Positions 7,681 to 17,711 of a stretch of DNA of 34,910 nucleotides are shown here, in pieces. The DNA comes from Flavobacteriales bacterium (GTDB taxonomy: Bacteria; Bacteroidota; Bacteroidia; Flavobacteriales_D; Sanyastnellaceae). The translations under genes were made by a program, and so were the position numbers. Positions within the stretch are counted from its first letter, which is position 1, and every line of letters starts with the position of its first letter. The notes under the pieces are model-generated. The model did no database searches, was not told the DNA's origin, and was given only the letters and a program-made list of their open reading frames with translations. Where the stretch lies: contig NYSX01000061.1 of assembly GCA_002683345.1 (NCBI GenBank), positions 1 to 34,910 of the forward strand, in the 5' to 3' direction.

Positions 7681-9191
7681 CGTGGATTGAAGAACAAATC
7701 CTCCGGCTCTTCCCCGGAAAAGGTGTCACGGGGATTCAAGCGGTTTTCCATGGACTTCGACACCTGCACGGTGTTTTCGCGAGAACGCAGTTGGGACAAC
7801 CAGTCCTCGTTTTGGCGTTCACCCAACATGTCGCTGTGCAGCAATTCAAAACACTCGCCCACGACATGAGGCGCAAAGAAGAGGAAGCGCTTGTTGTTGA
7901 ACCGTCCCGCCTTGTGGTAGTGCCAAATCTCATAGGGGTAGTAGTCCGTTTCGTGGTGGCGCTTGACGACGGTGTTGGGCTTGCCAAACCGCAGGTAAAT
8001 GTTCCCCATCTCCGTCAAGCTGCCTTGACCGTACTTGCATTGACCGTATTTCTCATCCACGTAGGCAATGCGCTCGAGGTACTGCGCGAGCCTCGCTTCA
8101 GCTTCAGGGACAGAGGTGCTTCGATCCATCCAAAAGCCAGAGATGTAGCGCTTCATCAGTTCCACGTTGCCACCGGGAATCAACACCTGCTGGATGGTGC
8201 TTTGCTCGTTGGTTGTGGCCATGGGCAGGTGGTCTTCGAGGAGCTTGACCACCACATCAAGCGTGTCATGGCCGTCCAAGGAGGGCAGAAAAACATCGTC
8301 CGGAGCTGAGGGCTTGGTTTGTGGTTGTCCCTCGGGCCATTCACGGTCGCCAAGGGTGACGTCCCGAGACACCACAACATGGCCATCTCTGGTTTGTGCT
8401 TCCAGCTTCATCACGGGCTTTTGAAGGGTGGGGGAGGTTGGGGTGCACGGAAGCACCTCAAACACGGGCACAATGGAGGCCGAGGCCTTTCTGAGGTACC
8501 TCGTCGCAGCGGGGTTCCATTGGCCCTTTTCGTCAGCCCAGCCAAACTTCAAGAGGAACAAGGAATCGGTGGGAACGACCTCGTTCAACCCGTGTAATTC
8601 CACGTAAAGGCGCGCCGATGTGGCTTCCACGGGGATGGCGTTGCCCACCTTGGGGATCAGATCCAATCCGCTGTGCACCATGTTGGGCTGACTCCATGCC
8701 GTGGCAGGCGCATGCGTGTTGACAACCATCACATCGGTGAATTCCGGCATGCCGCCCATGGGAACACGCACGCTTGCATTATGTTGCCAAAGAGGCGTGT
8801 CATTTTGGGCCACAAGCCACTCTACACGAAGCCCACCATGAGGCACCGCCAAACGCGCCACATGCACGTGACGCAGTGCGGAGGAATCTTGGACGTCGGG
8901 GCGCGCAAGGACCTTGTTTTTTTGGAACGACACAATGTCGTCGCCTTGAAAGGCGATCATGGTCAACGTCAAGCTGTCCGACGCCGTTCCGGCTGTGGAT
9001 GTCCAGGCTGTTTGGACTTCAGCGTACGCTTGGCCGTCTGGCAACCGCTGGATCAACACGTCGCCAATCCACGACGTTTGCGCATGCATGGTGGCGCTCA
9101 AGCCAAATACAGCGCACACAGCGAGCCCACGTCCAACCATTCGCCAAAAGTCGTCGCGTGAGAATCGCACAGAAGAGAAAGAACTGGCCAT
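7677..9191 (-). CDS. GWxTD domain-containing protein
   Basis: C-terminal MKRYISGFWMDRST...YVDEKYGQ...GNIYLRFGKPNTVVKRHHETDYYPYEIWHYH; signal-like N-terminus. ATGA overlap with the GT2 gene. Start placed at 9191 (MASSFSS); the ORF extends to 9278. Confidence 0.75.
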   Translation of the reverse strand: MASSFSSVRFSRDDFWRMVGRGLAVCAVFGLSATMHAQTSWIGDVLIQRLPDGQAYAEVQTAWTSTAGTASDSLTLTMIAFQGDDIVSFQKNKVLARPDVQDSSALRHVHVARLAVPHGGLRVEWLVAQNDTPLWQHNASVRVPMGGMPEFTDVMVVNTHAPATAWSQPNMVHSGLDLIPKVGNAIPVEATSARLYVELHGLNEVVPTDSLFLLKFGWADEKGQWNPAATRYLRKASASIVPVFEVLPCTPTSPTLQKPVMKLEAQTRDGHVVVSRDVTLGDREWPEGQPQTKPSAPDDVFLPSLDGHDTLDVVVKLLEDHLPMATTNEQSTIQQVLIPGGNVELMKRYISGFWMDRSTSVPEAEARLAQYLERIAYVDEKYGQCKYGQGSLTEMGNIYLRFGKPNTVVKRHHETDYYPYEIWHYHKAGRFNNKRFLFFAPHVVGECFELLHSDMLGERQNEDWLSQLRSRENTVQVSKSMENRLNPRDTFSGEEPEDLFFNPR

Positions 9192-9296
9192 GGATGCGTT
9201 TGAGAGAACTTGAGCGAATTCTAATTTGCGTCCCAAATTAGCGCGCAGGCGTCGAACAACGGATTGCATGGTTGCCAAGGACGTTCAGCGATGGAC

Positions 9297-9326
9297 AAAA
9301 AAACGCCCGCATGACTGCGAGCGTTT
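9297..9326 (-). terminator. intrinsic terminator downstream of tRNA-Ser
   Basis: Minus strand AAACGCTCGCAGTCATGCGGGCGTTTTTTT: stem AAACGC...GCGTTT followed by a T run. Confidence 0.7.
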
Positions 9327-9330
9327 CATT

Positions 9331-9419
<89 letters not shown>

Positions 9420-9426
9420 GGGATGC

Positions 9427-9434
9427 CAAAAATA
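9427..9434 (-). promoter_or_regulatory. candidate -7 element (TATTTTTG) of the tRNA-Ser promoter
   Basis: Exact match to Bacteroidota TAnnTTTG, ending 7 nt before the mature tRNA 5' end. Confidence 0.5.
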
Positions 9435-9547
9435 CAGCACACCTTGTAAAAACATACGAATCCACGTGTTTTCTCGGAAATGCATTGATTTCAGTGATTC
9501 ACCCCTTTTGAATGATAATATACATTATGGTAAGTGCCAATTGGAAA

Positions 9548-9572
9548 GAGAAAGGGACCGAAGCCCCTTCTC
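9548..9572 (-). terminator. hairpin terminator with UUCG-type loop, downstream of the TPR gene
   Basis: Minus strand GAGAAGGGGCTTCGGTCCCTTTCTC: about 9-bp stem around C(UUCG)G, just past the stop at 9581. Confidence 0.55.
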
Positions 9573-9580
9573 ATTCTGAA

Positions 9581-10732
9581 TCAGTTTGATGCAGCCTTGA
9601 TCTTGGCTGTCAACTCGAGCATCTTGTCGTCGTCCCCAGTGCGCGCGTAGATGTCACGCAGTGAACGCATCGTCTCCAAATCATCGGCATCTGTCGCATG
9701 CGCAGCCTCCAAGAACGGCTTGGCTGTCTCGAAAAGAGCTTTGGCATCGTCCTCCAATTGCTTCTGAGCATCAGACTCTGTCTTGGTCATGCGTGGCTTC
9801 CACATGTCGTTGGCCGCATTGATGCCCTGAACGGCTTGGTTGAAGTACAGTGCACCCAGGTTGTAGTTGGCATCAAAGTAATCCGCCTTGACCTCAAGGG
9901 CCTTTTTGTAGGCCTCAATGGCCTCATCCGCATTGCCCAAGTTGTCCAAGACACTGCCCAAGCTGAACCACAAAATCTCATTGGTCGGATCTTGCTCGGC
10001 AGCCAATGCAAGGTTTTCCTTGGCTTTGTCGAATTCCTCGTTCGTCAGGTAAATGTTCAACTCCTCAATAATGAGGCTCTGCTCACGCGGGTACAACCCA
10101 CGCGCTTCAGCCAACGTCTCCAAGGCTTCCGCTTCACGTCCGTTTGTACGGTACAGGTTGCTGATGAACAAAAATACATTGGGCACCTGGTACTCGATGT
10201 CTGCACAAGCGCGGTAGCGAGCCACAGCGAGGTCCACCTCCCCTGCCTTTTCGTAACACAGGGCCGAATTGTAAATCGCCATGGTGTCTGTGATCTCGAA
10301 GGCGCTGGCGATTTCAGCACCCAAATCGAAGAACGCACCCGCTGCACCGAAGTTGCCGGTGTTGTAGTTGCCAATGCCCGTATTGCTCGCCGCCATTTGA
10401 ACTTGGTCCAACCCGATTCGAATTTCTGAAGCATACGACCCTTTCGCATCGAGTTCTTGAGCCTTGAAATAGCTGTCCTTGGCCCGCACGAGTGCATCAG
10501 GGTAAGCCGCAAACAATGCACTGTCCTTGCTGATGTTCAAGTAGATCTCTCCGCGGTAGCGCCACGTCTTGTTCTTGACGTTCGCCTTGGGGTTTTGGAT
10601 GGCCTGCTCGATGTACGTGGCCGCCGTCGCGAAATCGCCTTCTTTGTTGGCGTTGTACGCGGACACAACTTCTTTTTGTCCAAATCCTTGGACACAAATG
10701 GCCAACGCCATCAGGGTGAGTGTTTTCTGCAT
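9581..10732 (-). CDS. tetratricopeptide repeat protein with signal peptide
   Basis: MQKTLTLMALAICVQGFGQKEVVSAYNANKEGDFATAATYIEQAI...; TPR units (NEILWFSLGSVLDNLGNADEAIEAYKKALEVKADYFDANYNLGALYFNQA). Confidence 0.85.
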   Translation of the reverse strand: MQKTLTLMALAICVQGFGQKEVVSAYNANKEGDFATAATYIEQAIQNPKANVKNKTWRYRGEIYLNISKDSALFAAYPDALVRAKDSYFKAQELDAKGSYASEIRIGLDQVQMAASNTGIGNYNTGNFGAAGAFFDLGAEIASAFEITDTMAIYNSALCYEKAGEVDLAVARYRACADIEYQVPNVFLFISNLYRTNGREAEALETLAEARGLYPREQSLIIEELNIYLTNEEFDKAKENLALAAEQDPTNEILWFSLGSVLDNLGNADEAIEAYKKALEVKADYFDANYNLGALYFNQAVQGINAANDMWKPRMTKTESDAQKQLEDDAKALFETAKPFLEAAHATDADDLETMRSLRDIYARTGDDDKMLELTAKIKAASN

Positions 10733-10773
10733 GGGATGTGTTTCGTTTTCTACAGGTCTCAGGTTGTTGAGGT

Positions 10774-10781
10774 CAAAAGTA
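10774..10781 (-). promoter_or_regulatory. candidate -7 element (TACTTTTG) of the TPR gene
   Basis: Exact TAnnTTTG on the minus strand, 41 nt upstream of the ATG at 10732. Confidence 0.4.
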
Positions 10782-10817
10782 CATCGTGCTTTCGTCAAAC
10801 CTCATGCCAACCTCCGA

Positions 10818-13352
10818 TTAGGCTTCCGGCTGTTCTGGAGAATCTGACGCCGCTGCGCCTTCCGCCCCTTCCACGTTTCCTTCCGCACCTTCGGCCAGCT
10901 CGTCCTCTTCGTCCGATTTGGGCACCTTGCATACTGCAGCGATGGCGTCTTTGCCGCGCAAGCTGATCAAGCGAACGCCCTGCGTGGCGCGCCCCATGAC
11001 GCGGAGCTGCTCCACGGCCATGCGGATGGTGATGCCCGACTTGTTGATGATCATCAAGTCGTTCTCGTCGGTCACGTTCAAGATGGAAATCAACTCCCCT
11101 GTTTTATCTGTGATCTGGAGGGTTTTCACCCCCTTTCCGCCCCGGTTGGTGATGCGATAGTCGTCCACCGCGGAACGCTTTCCGTACCCGTTTTCAGAGA
11201 CGACGAGAATGTCGCTAGACGCATCGTTGATGCACACCATGCCAATGACTTCGTCGTCCGGTCCACCGAGGGTCACCCCTTTCACGCCCATGGCGGTCCG
11301 GCCCACGGCACGTGCTGTGGATTCGTGGAAACGAATGGCCTTGCCTGAACGCAGGCCCATCAAGATTTCAGAATCCCCGTTGGTGAGGCGTGCCGACAGC
11401 AACTCGTCGCCTTCGCGAATGGTCACGGCATTGATGCCATTGGTGCGCGGACGGCTGTACGCCTCAAGGCTTGTCTTCTTGATGAGGCCTTTCTTGGTGC
11501 ACAGGATGACGTAATTGCCATTGACGTACTCCTCGTCCTTCAAGTCTTTCACAGGGATGTACGCCAACACCTTATCGTCCCCTTCGAGGTTGATGAGGTT
11601 GACAATGGCCCTTCCCTTGCTCTGCTTGCTTCCTTCTGGCACTTCAAAAATGCGCATCCAGAAGCACCTGCCCTTGGCCGTGAAGATCAACAGCCAGTTG
11701 TGGTTGGTCGCCGTGAAAATGCTTTCCAAAAAGTCCTCTTGACGCGTGGTGCTTCCCTTGGATCCCACGCCTCCGCGGCTCTGGGCACGGTATTCATTGA
11801 GACGCGTGCGCTTGATGTACCCGGCATGGCTGATGGTCACCACCACCTGCTCGTCGGGAATCATGTCTTCAATGCTGAGGTCGGCGCTGCTGTATTCGAT
11901 GGTGGAACGACGCTCGTCCCCGAAGCGCTCCTTGACATCGATCAATTCGGTCTTGATGATTTCCATCCGGCGCTCCACACGGTCGAGGATGTCCTTCAGA
12001 TCGGCAATGAGTTCCATGAGCTCATCGTACTCCGCGCGCAATTTGTCGCGCTCGAGGCCGGTCAACTTTTGGAGACGCATGTCCAAGATTGCGCGGGCTT
12101 GAATCTCACTGAGTTCAAACTTCTCCATCAAGCCATTTCTGGCCTCTTCAGGCGTCTTGCTCGCCCGAATCAGTGCGATGACATCGTCGATGTTGTCCAG
12201 AGCGATGATGAGCCCTTGCAGAATGTGGGCACGTTCCTCGGCTTTGCCAAGGTCGTATTGTGTGCGCCTCACCACCACATCGTGACGGTGCTCGATGTAG
12301 TGCGACATCATTTGCTTCAGGTTCAACAACTCCGGACGCCCCTTCACAAGGGCAATGTTGTTGACTGAGAATGAAGTTTGTAGCTGCGTGTACTTGTACA
12401 GCTTGTTGAGCACAACGTTTGGAATGGCGTCGCGCTTCAATTCGTACACGATGCGCATGCCGTTGCGGTCGCTCTCGTCACGAATCTCGGAGATGCCTTC
12501 AATCTTCTTGTCGTTGACGAGGTCTGCGGTCTTCCGCACCATGTCCGCTTTGTTCACCTGGTAGGGAATTTCCTCCACGATGATCATTTCGCGGCCTGTC
12601 TTGGTCTCTTCGAACTTGGCCCGGCCCCGCATCACAATGCGGCCACGGCCCGTTTGGAAGGCGTCACGAACGCCTTCGATGCCGTGAATCACCCCTCCCG
12701 TCGGGAAGTCCGGTGCCTTCACGAACGTCATGAGGTCTTCAACGGTGCAATCGGGATTGTCGACGAGGTGCACCATGCCTTCCACCACTTCAGTCAAGTT
12801 GTGGGGAGGCATGTTGGTGGCCATACCAACCGCAATTCCTGCTGCGCCGTTGACAAGCAAGTTTGGAATCTTGGCAGGCAAAACAGTGGGTTCCTTCAGG
12901 CTCTCGTCAAAGTTGGGCCTGAAGTCCACAGTCTCTTTGTCCAAATCAGATAGCATGTCCTCCGCCACTTTGCGCAAACGGGCTTCCGTGTAACGCATGG
13001 CCGCGGGGTTGTCGCCGTCGATGGATCCAAAGTTTCCTTGTCCATCCACCATCGGGTAGCGCAGGGACCAATGCTGGGCCATCCGCACCATGGTGTCGTA
13101 CACCGAGCTGTCGCCGTGCGGGTGATACTTTCCAAGCACCTCCCCCACAATCCTTGCGGACTTCTTGTAGGGACGGTTGGACAACACGCCCAAATCCAAC
13201 ATCCCGTACAACACACGACGGTGGACGGGCTTCAAGCCGTCGCGCACATCGGGAAGTGCACGACTTACAATCACGGACATCGAGTAGTCGATGTACGCCG
13301 ATTTCATCTCGTCTGAGATGTTGATTTGGATGATTTTTTCTCCTTCTGCCAT
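10818..13352 (-). CDS. gyrA: DNA gyrase subunit A
   Basis: 844 aa; [36 protein letters not shown]...[22 protein letters not shown]...[10 protein letters not shown]; GyrA-box-like [10 protein letters not shown]. Confidence 0.98.
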   Translation of the reverse strand: MAEGEKIIQINISDEMKSAYIDYSMSVIVSRALPDVRDGLKPVHRRVLYGMLDLGVLSNRPYKKSARIVGEVLGKYHPHGDSSVYDTMVRMAQHWSLRYPMVDGQGNFGSIDGDNPAAMRYTEARLRKVAEDMLSDLDKETVDFRPNFDESLKEPTVLPAKIPNLLVNGAAGIAVGMATNMPPHNLTEVVEGMVHLVDNPDCTVEDLMTFVKAPDFPTGGVIHGIEGVRDAFQTGRGRIVMRGRAKFEETKTGREMIIVEEIPYQVNKADMVRKTADLVNDKKIEGISEIRDESDRNGMRIVYELKRDAIPNVVLNKLYKYTQLQTSFSVNNIALVKGRPELLNLKQMMSHYIEHRHDVVVRRTQYDLGKAEERAHILQGLIIALDNIDDVIALIRASKTPEEARNGLMEKFELSEIQARAILDMRLQKLTGLERDKLRAEYDELMELIADLKDILDRVERRMEIIKTELIDVKERFGDERRSTIEYSSADLSIEDMIPDEQVVVTISHAGYIKRTRLNEYRAQSRGGVGSKGSTTRQEDFLESIFTATNHNWLLIFTAKGRCFWMRIFEVPEGSKQSKGRAIVNLINLEGDDKVLAYIPVKDLKDEEYVNGNYVILCTKKGLIKKTSLEAYSRPRTNGINAVTIREGDELLSARLTNGDSEILMGLRSGKAIRFHESTARAVGRTAMGVKGVTLGGPDDEVIGMVCINDASSDILVVSENGYGKRSAVDDYRITNRGGKGVKTLQITDKTGELISILNVTDENDLMIINKSGITIRMAVEQLRVMGRATQGVRLISLRGKDAIAAVCKVPKSDEEDELAEGAEGNVEGAEGAAASDSPEQPEA

Positions 13353-13653
13353 GGGGTCCGTTCATGGACTTGCAATCAAGTCCGTTTGTTGCTCTTCAGT
13401 CCCGTCGTCTCATGTGCTTTCACAGCCCGATGACGACGGGCATTTCACCATCCTCAAAAATACCACGAGCCCCGCCCTGACTGAGGATGAGACGCGTTCC
13501 ACTTACTCACAAATGAGGTGAATGACATGTGAATAACATTGGACCTGCCCCCCACCTGACCCGACGGTGAATCCTAGTTTTGAAGAGGCCTTGGCTGCAT
13601 GTTGAATCAAGAAGGATTCGACGCTCGTGTTGCAGGCCACAACAACACAAGAC

Positions 13654-16344
13654 ATGGACGCAAAATTTTCTCCTCGGGTTCGCGAGGTCATCTCACTCAG
13701 TCGCGAAGAAGCGCTTCGTTTGGGACACAATTACATCGGTGTGGAACACCTCCTTTTGGGCATCATCAAAGAGGGTGAAGGCACGGCTGTCCGCATCCTT
13801 GAGGGGCTCAATTGCGACCTTCAGAAGCTGCGCAAACTGGTGGAAGGTTCAGTGCGTCCGAGTGCGGCCAAACCCGGTGGATCGGGGAACATTCCCCTGG
13901 TAAAGCAAGCCGAAAAGATTCTGAAGATCACCTACCTCGAGGCGAAGATTTTCAAGAGCGGCATCATCGGCACTGAGCACCTGCTGCTCAGCATCCTGAA
14001 AGACGAAGACAACGTAGCAACAAAAAGCATTCACGCATTCAACATCGATTACGACGTGGCGAAAGAAGAATTTGAAAACCTCCTGTCAGAAAATGGCGGT
14101 GCCCGGGCACCCCGCGCTGACCACTCCTTGTCCGACGATGACGCCCCCACCGAGGGTGGCGGTGATTTTGGTGGCTCCGGAGGTTCCGGCGGCCCTGCGT
14201 CGCGTAAAGGCGACCCCAAATCCAAGACACCCGTCTTGGACAACTTTGGACGAGACCTCACGCGAATGGCGGAGGAAGGCCGTTTGGACCCCATTGTGGG
14301 ACGCGCCAAAGAAATTGAGCGTGTCAGTCAAATCCTAAGTCGCCGCAAAAAGAACAATCCCATCCTGATGGGCGAACCCGGCGTGGGAAAAAGTGCGATT
14401 GCGGAAGGTTTGGCCCTTCGCATCGTGGAGAAAAAGGTCAGCCGCGTGCTCTTCAACAAGCGCATTGTTACGTTGGACGTTGCATCCTTGGTGGCAGGCA
14501 CCAAGTACCGAGGCCAATTTGAGGAACGCATGAAGGCGGTGATGAACGAGCTGGAGAAGTCTCCGGACGTCATTTTGTTCATCGACGAAATCCACACCAT
14601 TGTTGGTGCAGGCGGTGCCAGCGGTTCGTTGGACGCTTCCAACATGTTCAAGCCGGCGCTTGCGCGTGGCGAGATTCAATGCATCGGCGCCACGACCTTG
14701 GATGAATACCGTCAATACATTGAAAAGGATGGCGCCTTGGAACGCCGCTTCCAAAAGGTCATGGTCGAACCGACCAGCATCGAAGAGACCGTACAAATCC
14801 TCAACAACATCAAAGAAAAGTACGAGGAACACCACAGCGTCAAGTACACCGATGAAGCCATTGCGGCGTGTGTAACACTCACGAGCCGGTACATCACCGA
14901 CCGTCACCTTCCAGACAAGGCCATCGACGCGTTGGACGAGGTGGGCAGCCGCGTTCACCTGACCAACATCAACGTGCCTGAGGAAATCGTCAAGATTGAG
15001 GAAGAAATCGAAAACGTCAAGGACGAGAAGAGCCTTGTGGTTCGCTCCCAGCGTTACGAGGAGGCCGCTCGGTTGCGCGACCAGGAGCGCATCCTGAACG
15101 AGAAGCTCGAGAAGGCCAAACGCGCGTGGGAAGAAGATTCAAAGAACCACCGGGTCACAGTCACTGAAGACCATGTTGGCGATGTCGTGGCCATGATGAC
15201 GGGCATTCCTGTCCAGCGCATTGCAGAGAAGGAAAGCGGCAAGCTCGCCCGCATGAACACCGACCTCGAAGGCAAAGTCATCGGTCAAGACGAAGCAATC
15301 AAGAAAGTGGTCAAGGCCATCAAGCGCAACCGCGCGGGCCTCAAGGACCCCAACAAACCCATTGGTTCCTTCATCTTCCTGGGCCCTACCGGCGTCGGAA
15401 AGACGCAACTGGCCAAGGTCCTTTCGAAGTTCATGTTCGATTCCGAAGAAGCCTTGATTCGCATCGACATGTCCGAGTACATGGAGAAGTTTGCCGTCAC
15501 TCGCTTGATCGGGGCACCTCCGGGCTACGTCGGATACGAGGAAGGTGGCCAGTTGACGGAAAAGGTCCGTCGTCGCCCCTACTCCATCGTGTTGCTCGAC
15601 GAAATTGAGAAGGCGCACCCTGACGTCTTCAACCTCTTGCTCCAAGCCCTGGACGATGGGCAACTGACGGACAGCTTGGGCCGCAAGGTGGATTTCCGCA
15701 ACACCATCATCATCATGACGTCCAACATCGGAGCGCGCCAGCTGGCGGAGTTCGGCACGGGTGTGGGCTTCGGCACCGCGGCGAAACAAGCAAATGTCGC
15801 CGCGGACCGCGACAGCGTGATTCAAACCGCACTGAAGCGCGCCTTTGCCCCAGAATTCCTGAACCGCATCGACGACGTCATCTTGTTCCAGAGCCTGAAG
15901 CGTGAGCACATCCACAGCATCATCAACATCGAACTTGACGCGTTGAAGAAGCGCGTTGTGGATTTGGGCTATGACTTGGAAATCACGGATTCTGCCGCGG
16001 ACTTCATTGCAGACAAAGGTTACGATGAGAAGTACGGTGCCCGTCCGCTCAAGCGCGCCATTCAGAAGTACTTGGAAGACCCCTTCGCCGAGGAAATCAT
16101 CAACAGCGATGTTTCGGAAGGCGACTTGCTCCGTGCAGACCTCGAGATAGACGCGACTGAATTGACCATTGAGGTCATCAAAGGAGGTTTGCTCCAGATG
16201 CCCGAAGGAGCGGAAGAAGCGTTGAAGGGCGGCGAAGCGGAGCCTGCCGGAGACGCCCCCAAGGCATCTCGCAAGAAGGCGCCTAAGAAGTCGACCAAAA
16301 AGAAGGACGAGGACAAAGACGACCAGCCTGACACCAACGCGTGA
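13654..16344 (+). CDS. clpC: ATP-dependent Clp protease ATP-binding subunit ClpC
   Basis: MDAKFSPRVREVISLSREEALRLGHNYIGVEHLLLGI (Clp-N), two AAA+ modules (GEPGVGKSAIAEGLA, GPTGVGKTQLAKVL) and a UVR-like segment between them. Confidence 0.95.
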   Translation: MDAKFSPRVREVISLSREEALRLGHNYIGVEHLLLGIIKEGEGTAVRILEGLNCDLQKLRKLVEGSVRPSAAKPGGSGNIPLVKQAEKILKITYLEAKIFKSGIIGTEHLLLSILKDEDNVATKSIHAFNIDYDVAKEEFENLLSENGGARAPRADHSLSDDDAPTEGGGDFGGSGGSGGPASRKGDPKSKTPVLDNFGRDLTRMAEEGRLDPIVGRAKEIERVSQILSRRKKNNPILMGEPGVGKSAIAEGLALRIVEKKVSRVLFNKRIVTLDVASLVAGTKYRGQFEERMKAVMNELEKSPDVILFIDEIHTIVGAGGASGSLDASNMFKPALARGEIQCIGATTLDEYRQYIEKDGALERRFQKVMVEPTSIEETVQILNNIKEKYEEHHSVKYTDEAIAACVTLTSRYITDRHLPDKAIDALDEVGSRVHLTNINVPEEIVKIEEEIENVKDEKSLVVRSQRYEEAARLRDQERILNEKLEKAKRAWEEDSKNHRVTVTEDHVGDVVAMMTGIPVQRIAEKESGKLARMNTDLEGKVIGQDEAIKKVVKAIKRNRAGLKDPNKPIGSFIFLGPTGVGKTQLAKVLSKFMFDSEEALIRIDMSEYMEKFAVTRLIGAPPGYVGYEEGGQLTEKVRRRPYSIVLLDEIEKAHPDVFNLLLQALDDGQLTDSLGRKVDFRNTIIIMTSNIGARQLAEFGTGVGFGTAAKQANVAADRDSVIQTALKRAFAPEFLNRIDDVILFQSLKREHIHSIINIELDALKKRVVDLGYDLEITDSAADFIADKGYDEKYGARPLKRAIQKYLEDPFAEEIINSDVSEGDLLRADLEIDATELTIEVIKGGLLQMPEGAEEALKGGEAEPAGDAPKASRKKAPKKSTKKKDEDKDDQPDTNA

Positions 16345-16637
16345 TGCACATCCCTCCTGCTGTCCGAGAGGCGCTCCAGAACAAATACATCGCTGCCACG
16401 TTGGTGGCGCTGATTTGGTCTACGTTCATCCACGACTTGGGCCTTCCCTTCGTGGTGCGTGAGGCACGAGAACTGTCCAAGGCGAAGCAGGAACTTGCTG
16501 AAGTGGAACGCCGCATCGAAGACTTGCGTCAAACACAGGCCACCTTGCTGAATGACCCACAGGCCCTCGAACGTTTTGCGCGTGAGCGCTATTTCATGCG
16601 CCGCGCCAACGAGGAGGTGTATCGGATTGTCGACTGA
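16341..16637 (+). CDS. septum formation initiator family protein (DivIC/FtsB-like)
   Basis: 98 aa with one TM and a coiled coil (LSKAKQELAEVERRIEDLRQTQATLLNDPQALERFARERYFMRRANEEVYRI). 4-bp overlap with clpC. Confidence 0.85.
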   Translation: MMHIPPAVREALQNKYIAATLVALIWSTFIHDLGLPFVVREARELSKAKQELAEVERRIEDLRQTQATLLNDPQALERFARERYFMRRANEEVYRIVD

Positions 16638-16649
16638 TCCTTCGAAGGA

Positions 16650-17252
16650 TCATGACAACAGCCCTTGCAGGGCCTGAATGAATCGTGGAACGGCGCTTGG
16701 GACAAAAAGAACGACCCAAGCCACACCCACGAGTGCGCCGCCAAGGTGCGCATCGTGTGCAATGCGTGTGCGACCGCGTTGTTGCATTCGGCTTTCGTAC
16801 CAAAAGAAGAGCATCCCTGCCAACACCGCCGGCATGGGGATGACAAAAAACAGCAGCAACGTGTGCGTGGGATGGAGCACAATGAACGCAAGCAGCACAG
16901 CACTGACCGCACCTGACGCTCCCAGACTGGCATAGGATGGATTGTGCTTGTGCTTTTGCAAAGCGGGGATGGCACCGGCCACAATGCCTGCAACGTAGAG
17001 CGCAGGAAAGCCCATCCACCCCAACCCGGCCAACTCGGTGTTCACCACGCGCCCAAACTCGTAGAGCACGAACATGTTGAACGCCAAGTGCATCCAATCG
17101 GCATGCACAAAAGCATGGGTGATCACCCGGTGCCACTCCTTGTGGGTGTGGCAACGAAATGGAACAAGCATCCACTTCGATTTGTCAGGGCGCTCCATGA
17201 GCTGCCACGAGACGAGCACAGTCCCCAACACGACCAAGGTCACCACATTCAT
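16650..17252 (-). CDS. rhomboid family intramembrane serine protease
   Basis: EWHRVITHAFVHADWMHLAFNMFVLYEFG...SYASLGASGAVSAVLLAF...HDAHLGGALVGVAW: catalytic GASG Ser and His motifs. Confidence 0.9.
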   Translation of the reverse strand: MNVVTLVVLGTVLVSWQLMERPDKSKWMLVPFRCHTHKEWHRVITHAFVHADWMHLAFNMFVLYEFGRVVNTELAGLGWMGFPALYVAGIVAGAIPALQKHKHNPSYASLGASGAVSAVLLAFIVLHPTHTLLLFFVIPMPAVLAGMLFFWYESRMQQRGRTRIAHDAHLGGALVGVAWVVLFVPSAVPRFIQALQGLLS

Positions 17253-17255
17253 GAC

Positions 17256-17711
17256 TCAAGAACTGTGGTCCGCCACGATGAGCCACGTGCCATCCAACTT
17301 CCGCCAGAGCAGCGTGTACATGCCCTCTGCATCCTCCTGCGCCTCTTTCTTCAGCGCCCACTTCCCCATCAACCAACCGGCATGGTCTCCAAGCGAAATC
17401 CATTGGAGGTTTTGGAAGGTCAATGTGCCCATCGCAGATGCGTCAGGATATCCCGTCATGTAACGCTTCAGCGTGGCCTCATGGCCGTACGTCACACCCG
17501 ACTTGCCAATGAACATCAGAGAATCGCTGGGCAAGTAGCCCTCCATGAAGCCCACAAGGTCCGCGTGGTTCCAAGCGTCTTGCTGCCGCTGCATGGTGGC
17601 AGCGACCGCCTCTGGCATGCCGGGCACACGCAAGGAGGATAGATCCTCACTTTGCCCGAAACCGGCGAACACGACCGCCCAGGCCAACGTGACGTAAAAC
17701 ACCTTACACAT
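17256..17711 (-). CDS. secreted SnoaL/DUF4440 (NTF2-like) protein
   Basis: MCKVFYVTLAWAVVFAGFGQSEDLSS... signal peptide; QRQQDAWNHADLVGFMEGYLPSDSLMFIGKSGVTYGHEATLKRYMTGYPD. 8-bp overlap with ychF (ATGTGTAA). Confidence 0.75.
   Translation of the reverse strand: MCKVFYVTLAWAVVFAGFGQSEDLSSLRVPGMPEAVAATMQRQQDAWNHADLVGFMEGYLPSDSLMFIGKSGVTYGHEATLKRYMTGYPDASAMGTLTFQNLQWISLGDHAGWLMGKWALKKEAQEDAEGMYTLLWRKLDGTWLIVADHSS

Noticed and set aside
13353-13653. Regulatory RNA or small gene in the 300-bp gyrA-clpC gap
   Set aside because: Only weak signals: a one-mismatch TAACATTG (13534-13541) and short ORFs without coding character. Not enough to call beyond the gyrA-proximal inverted repeat.
15139-15915. 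258-aa minus-strand ORF inside clpC (and similar ORFs inside gyrA)
   Set aside because: Antisense to highly conserved AAA+/gyrase coding sequence; consistent with codon-bias shadow ORFs.
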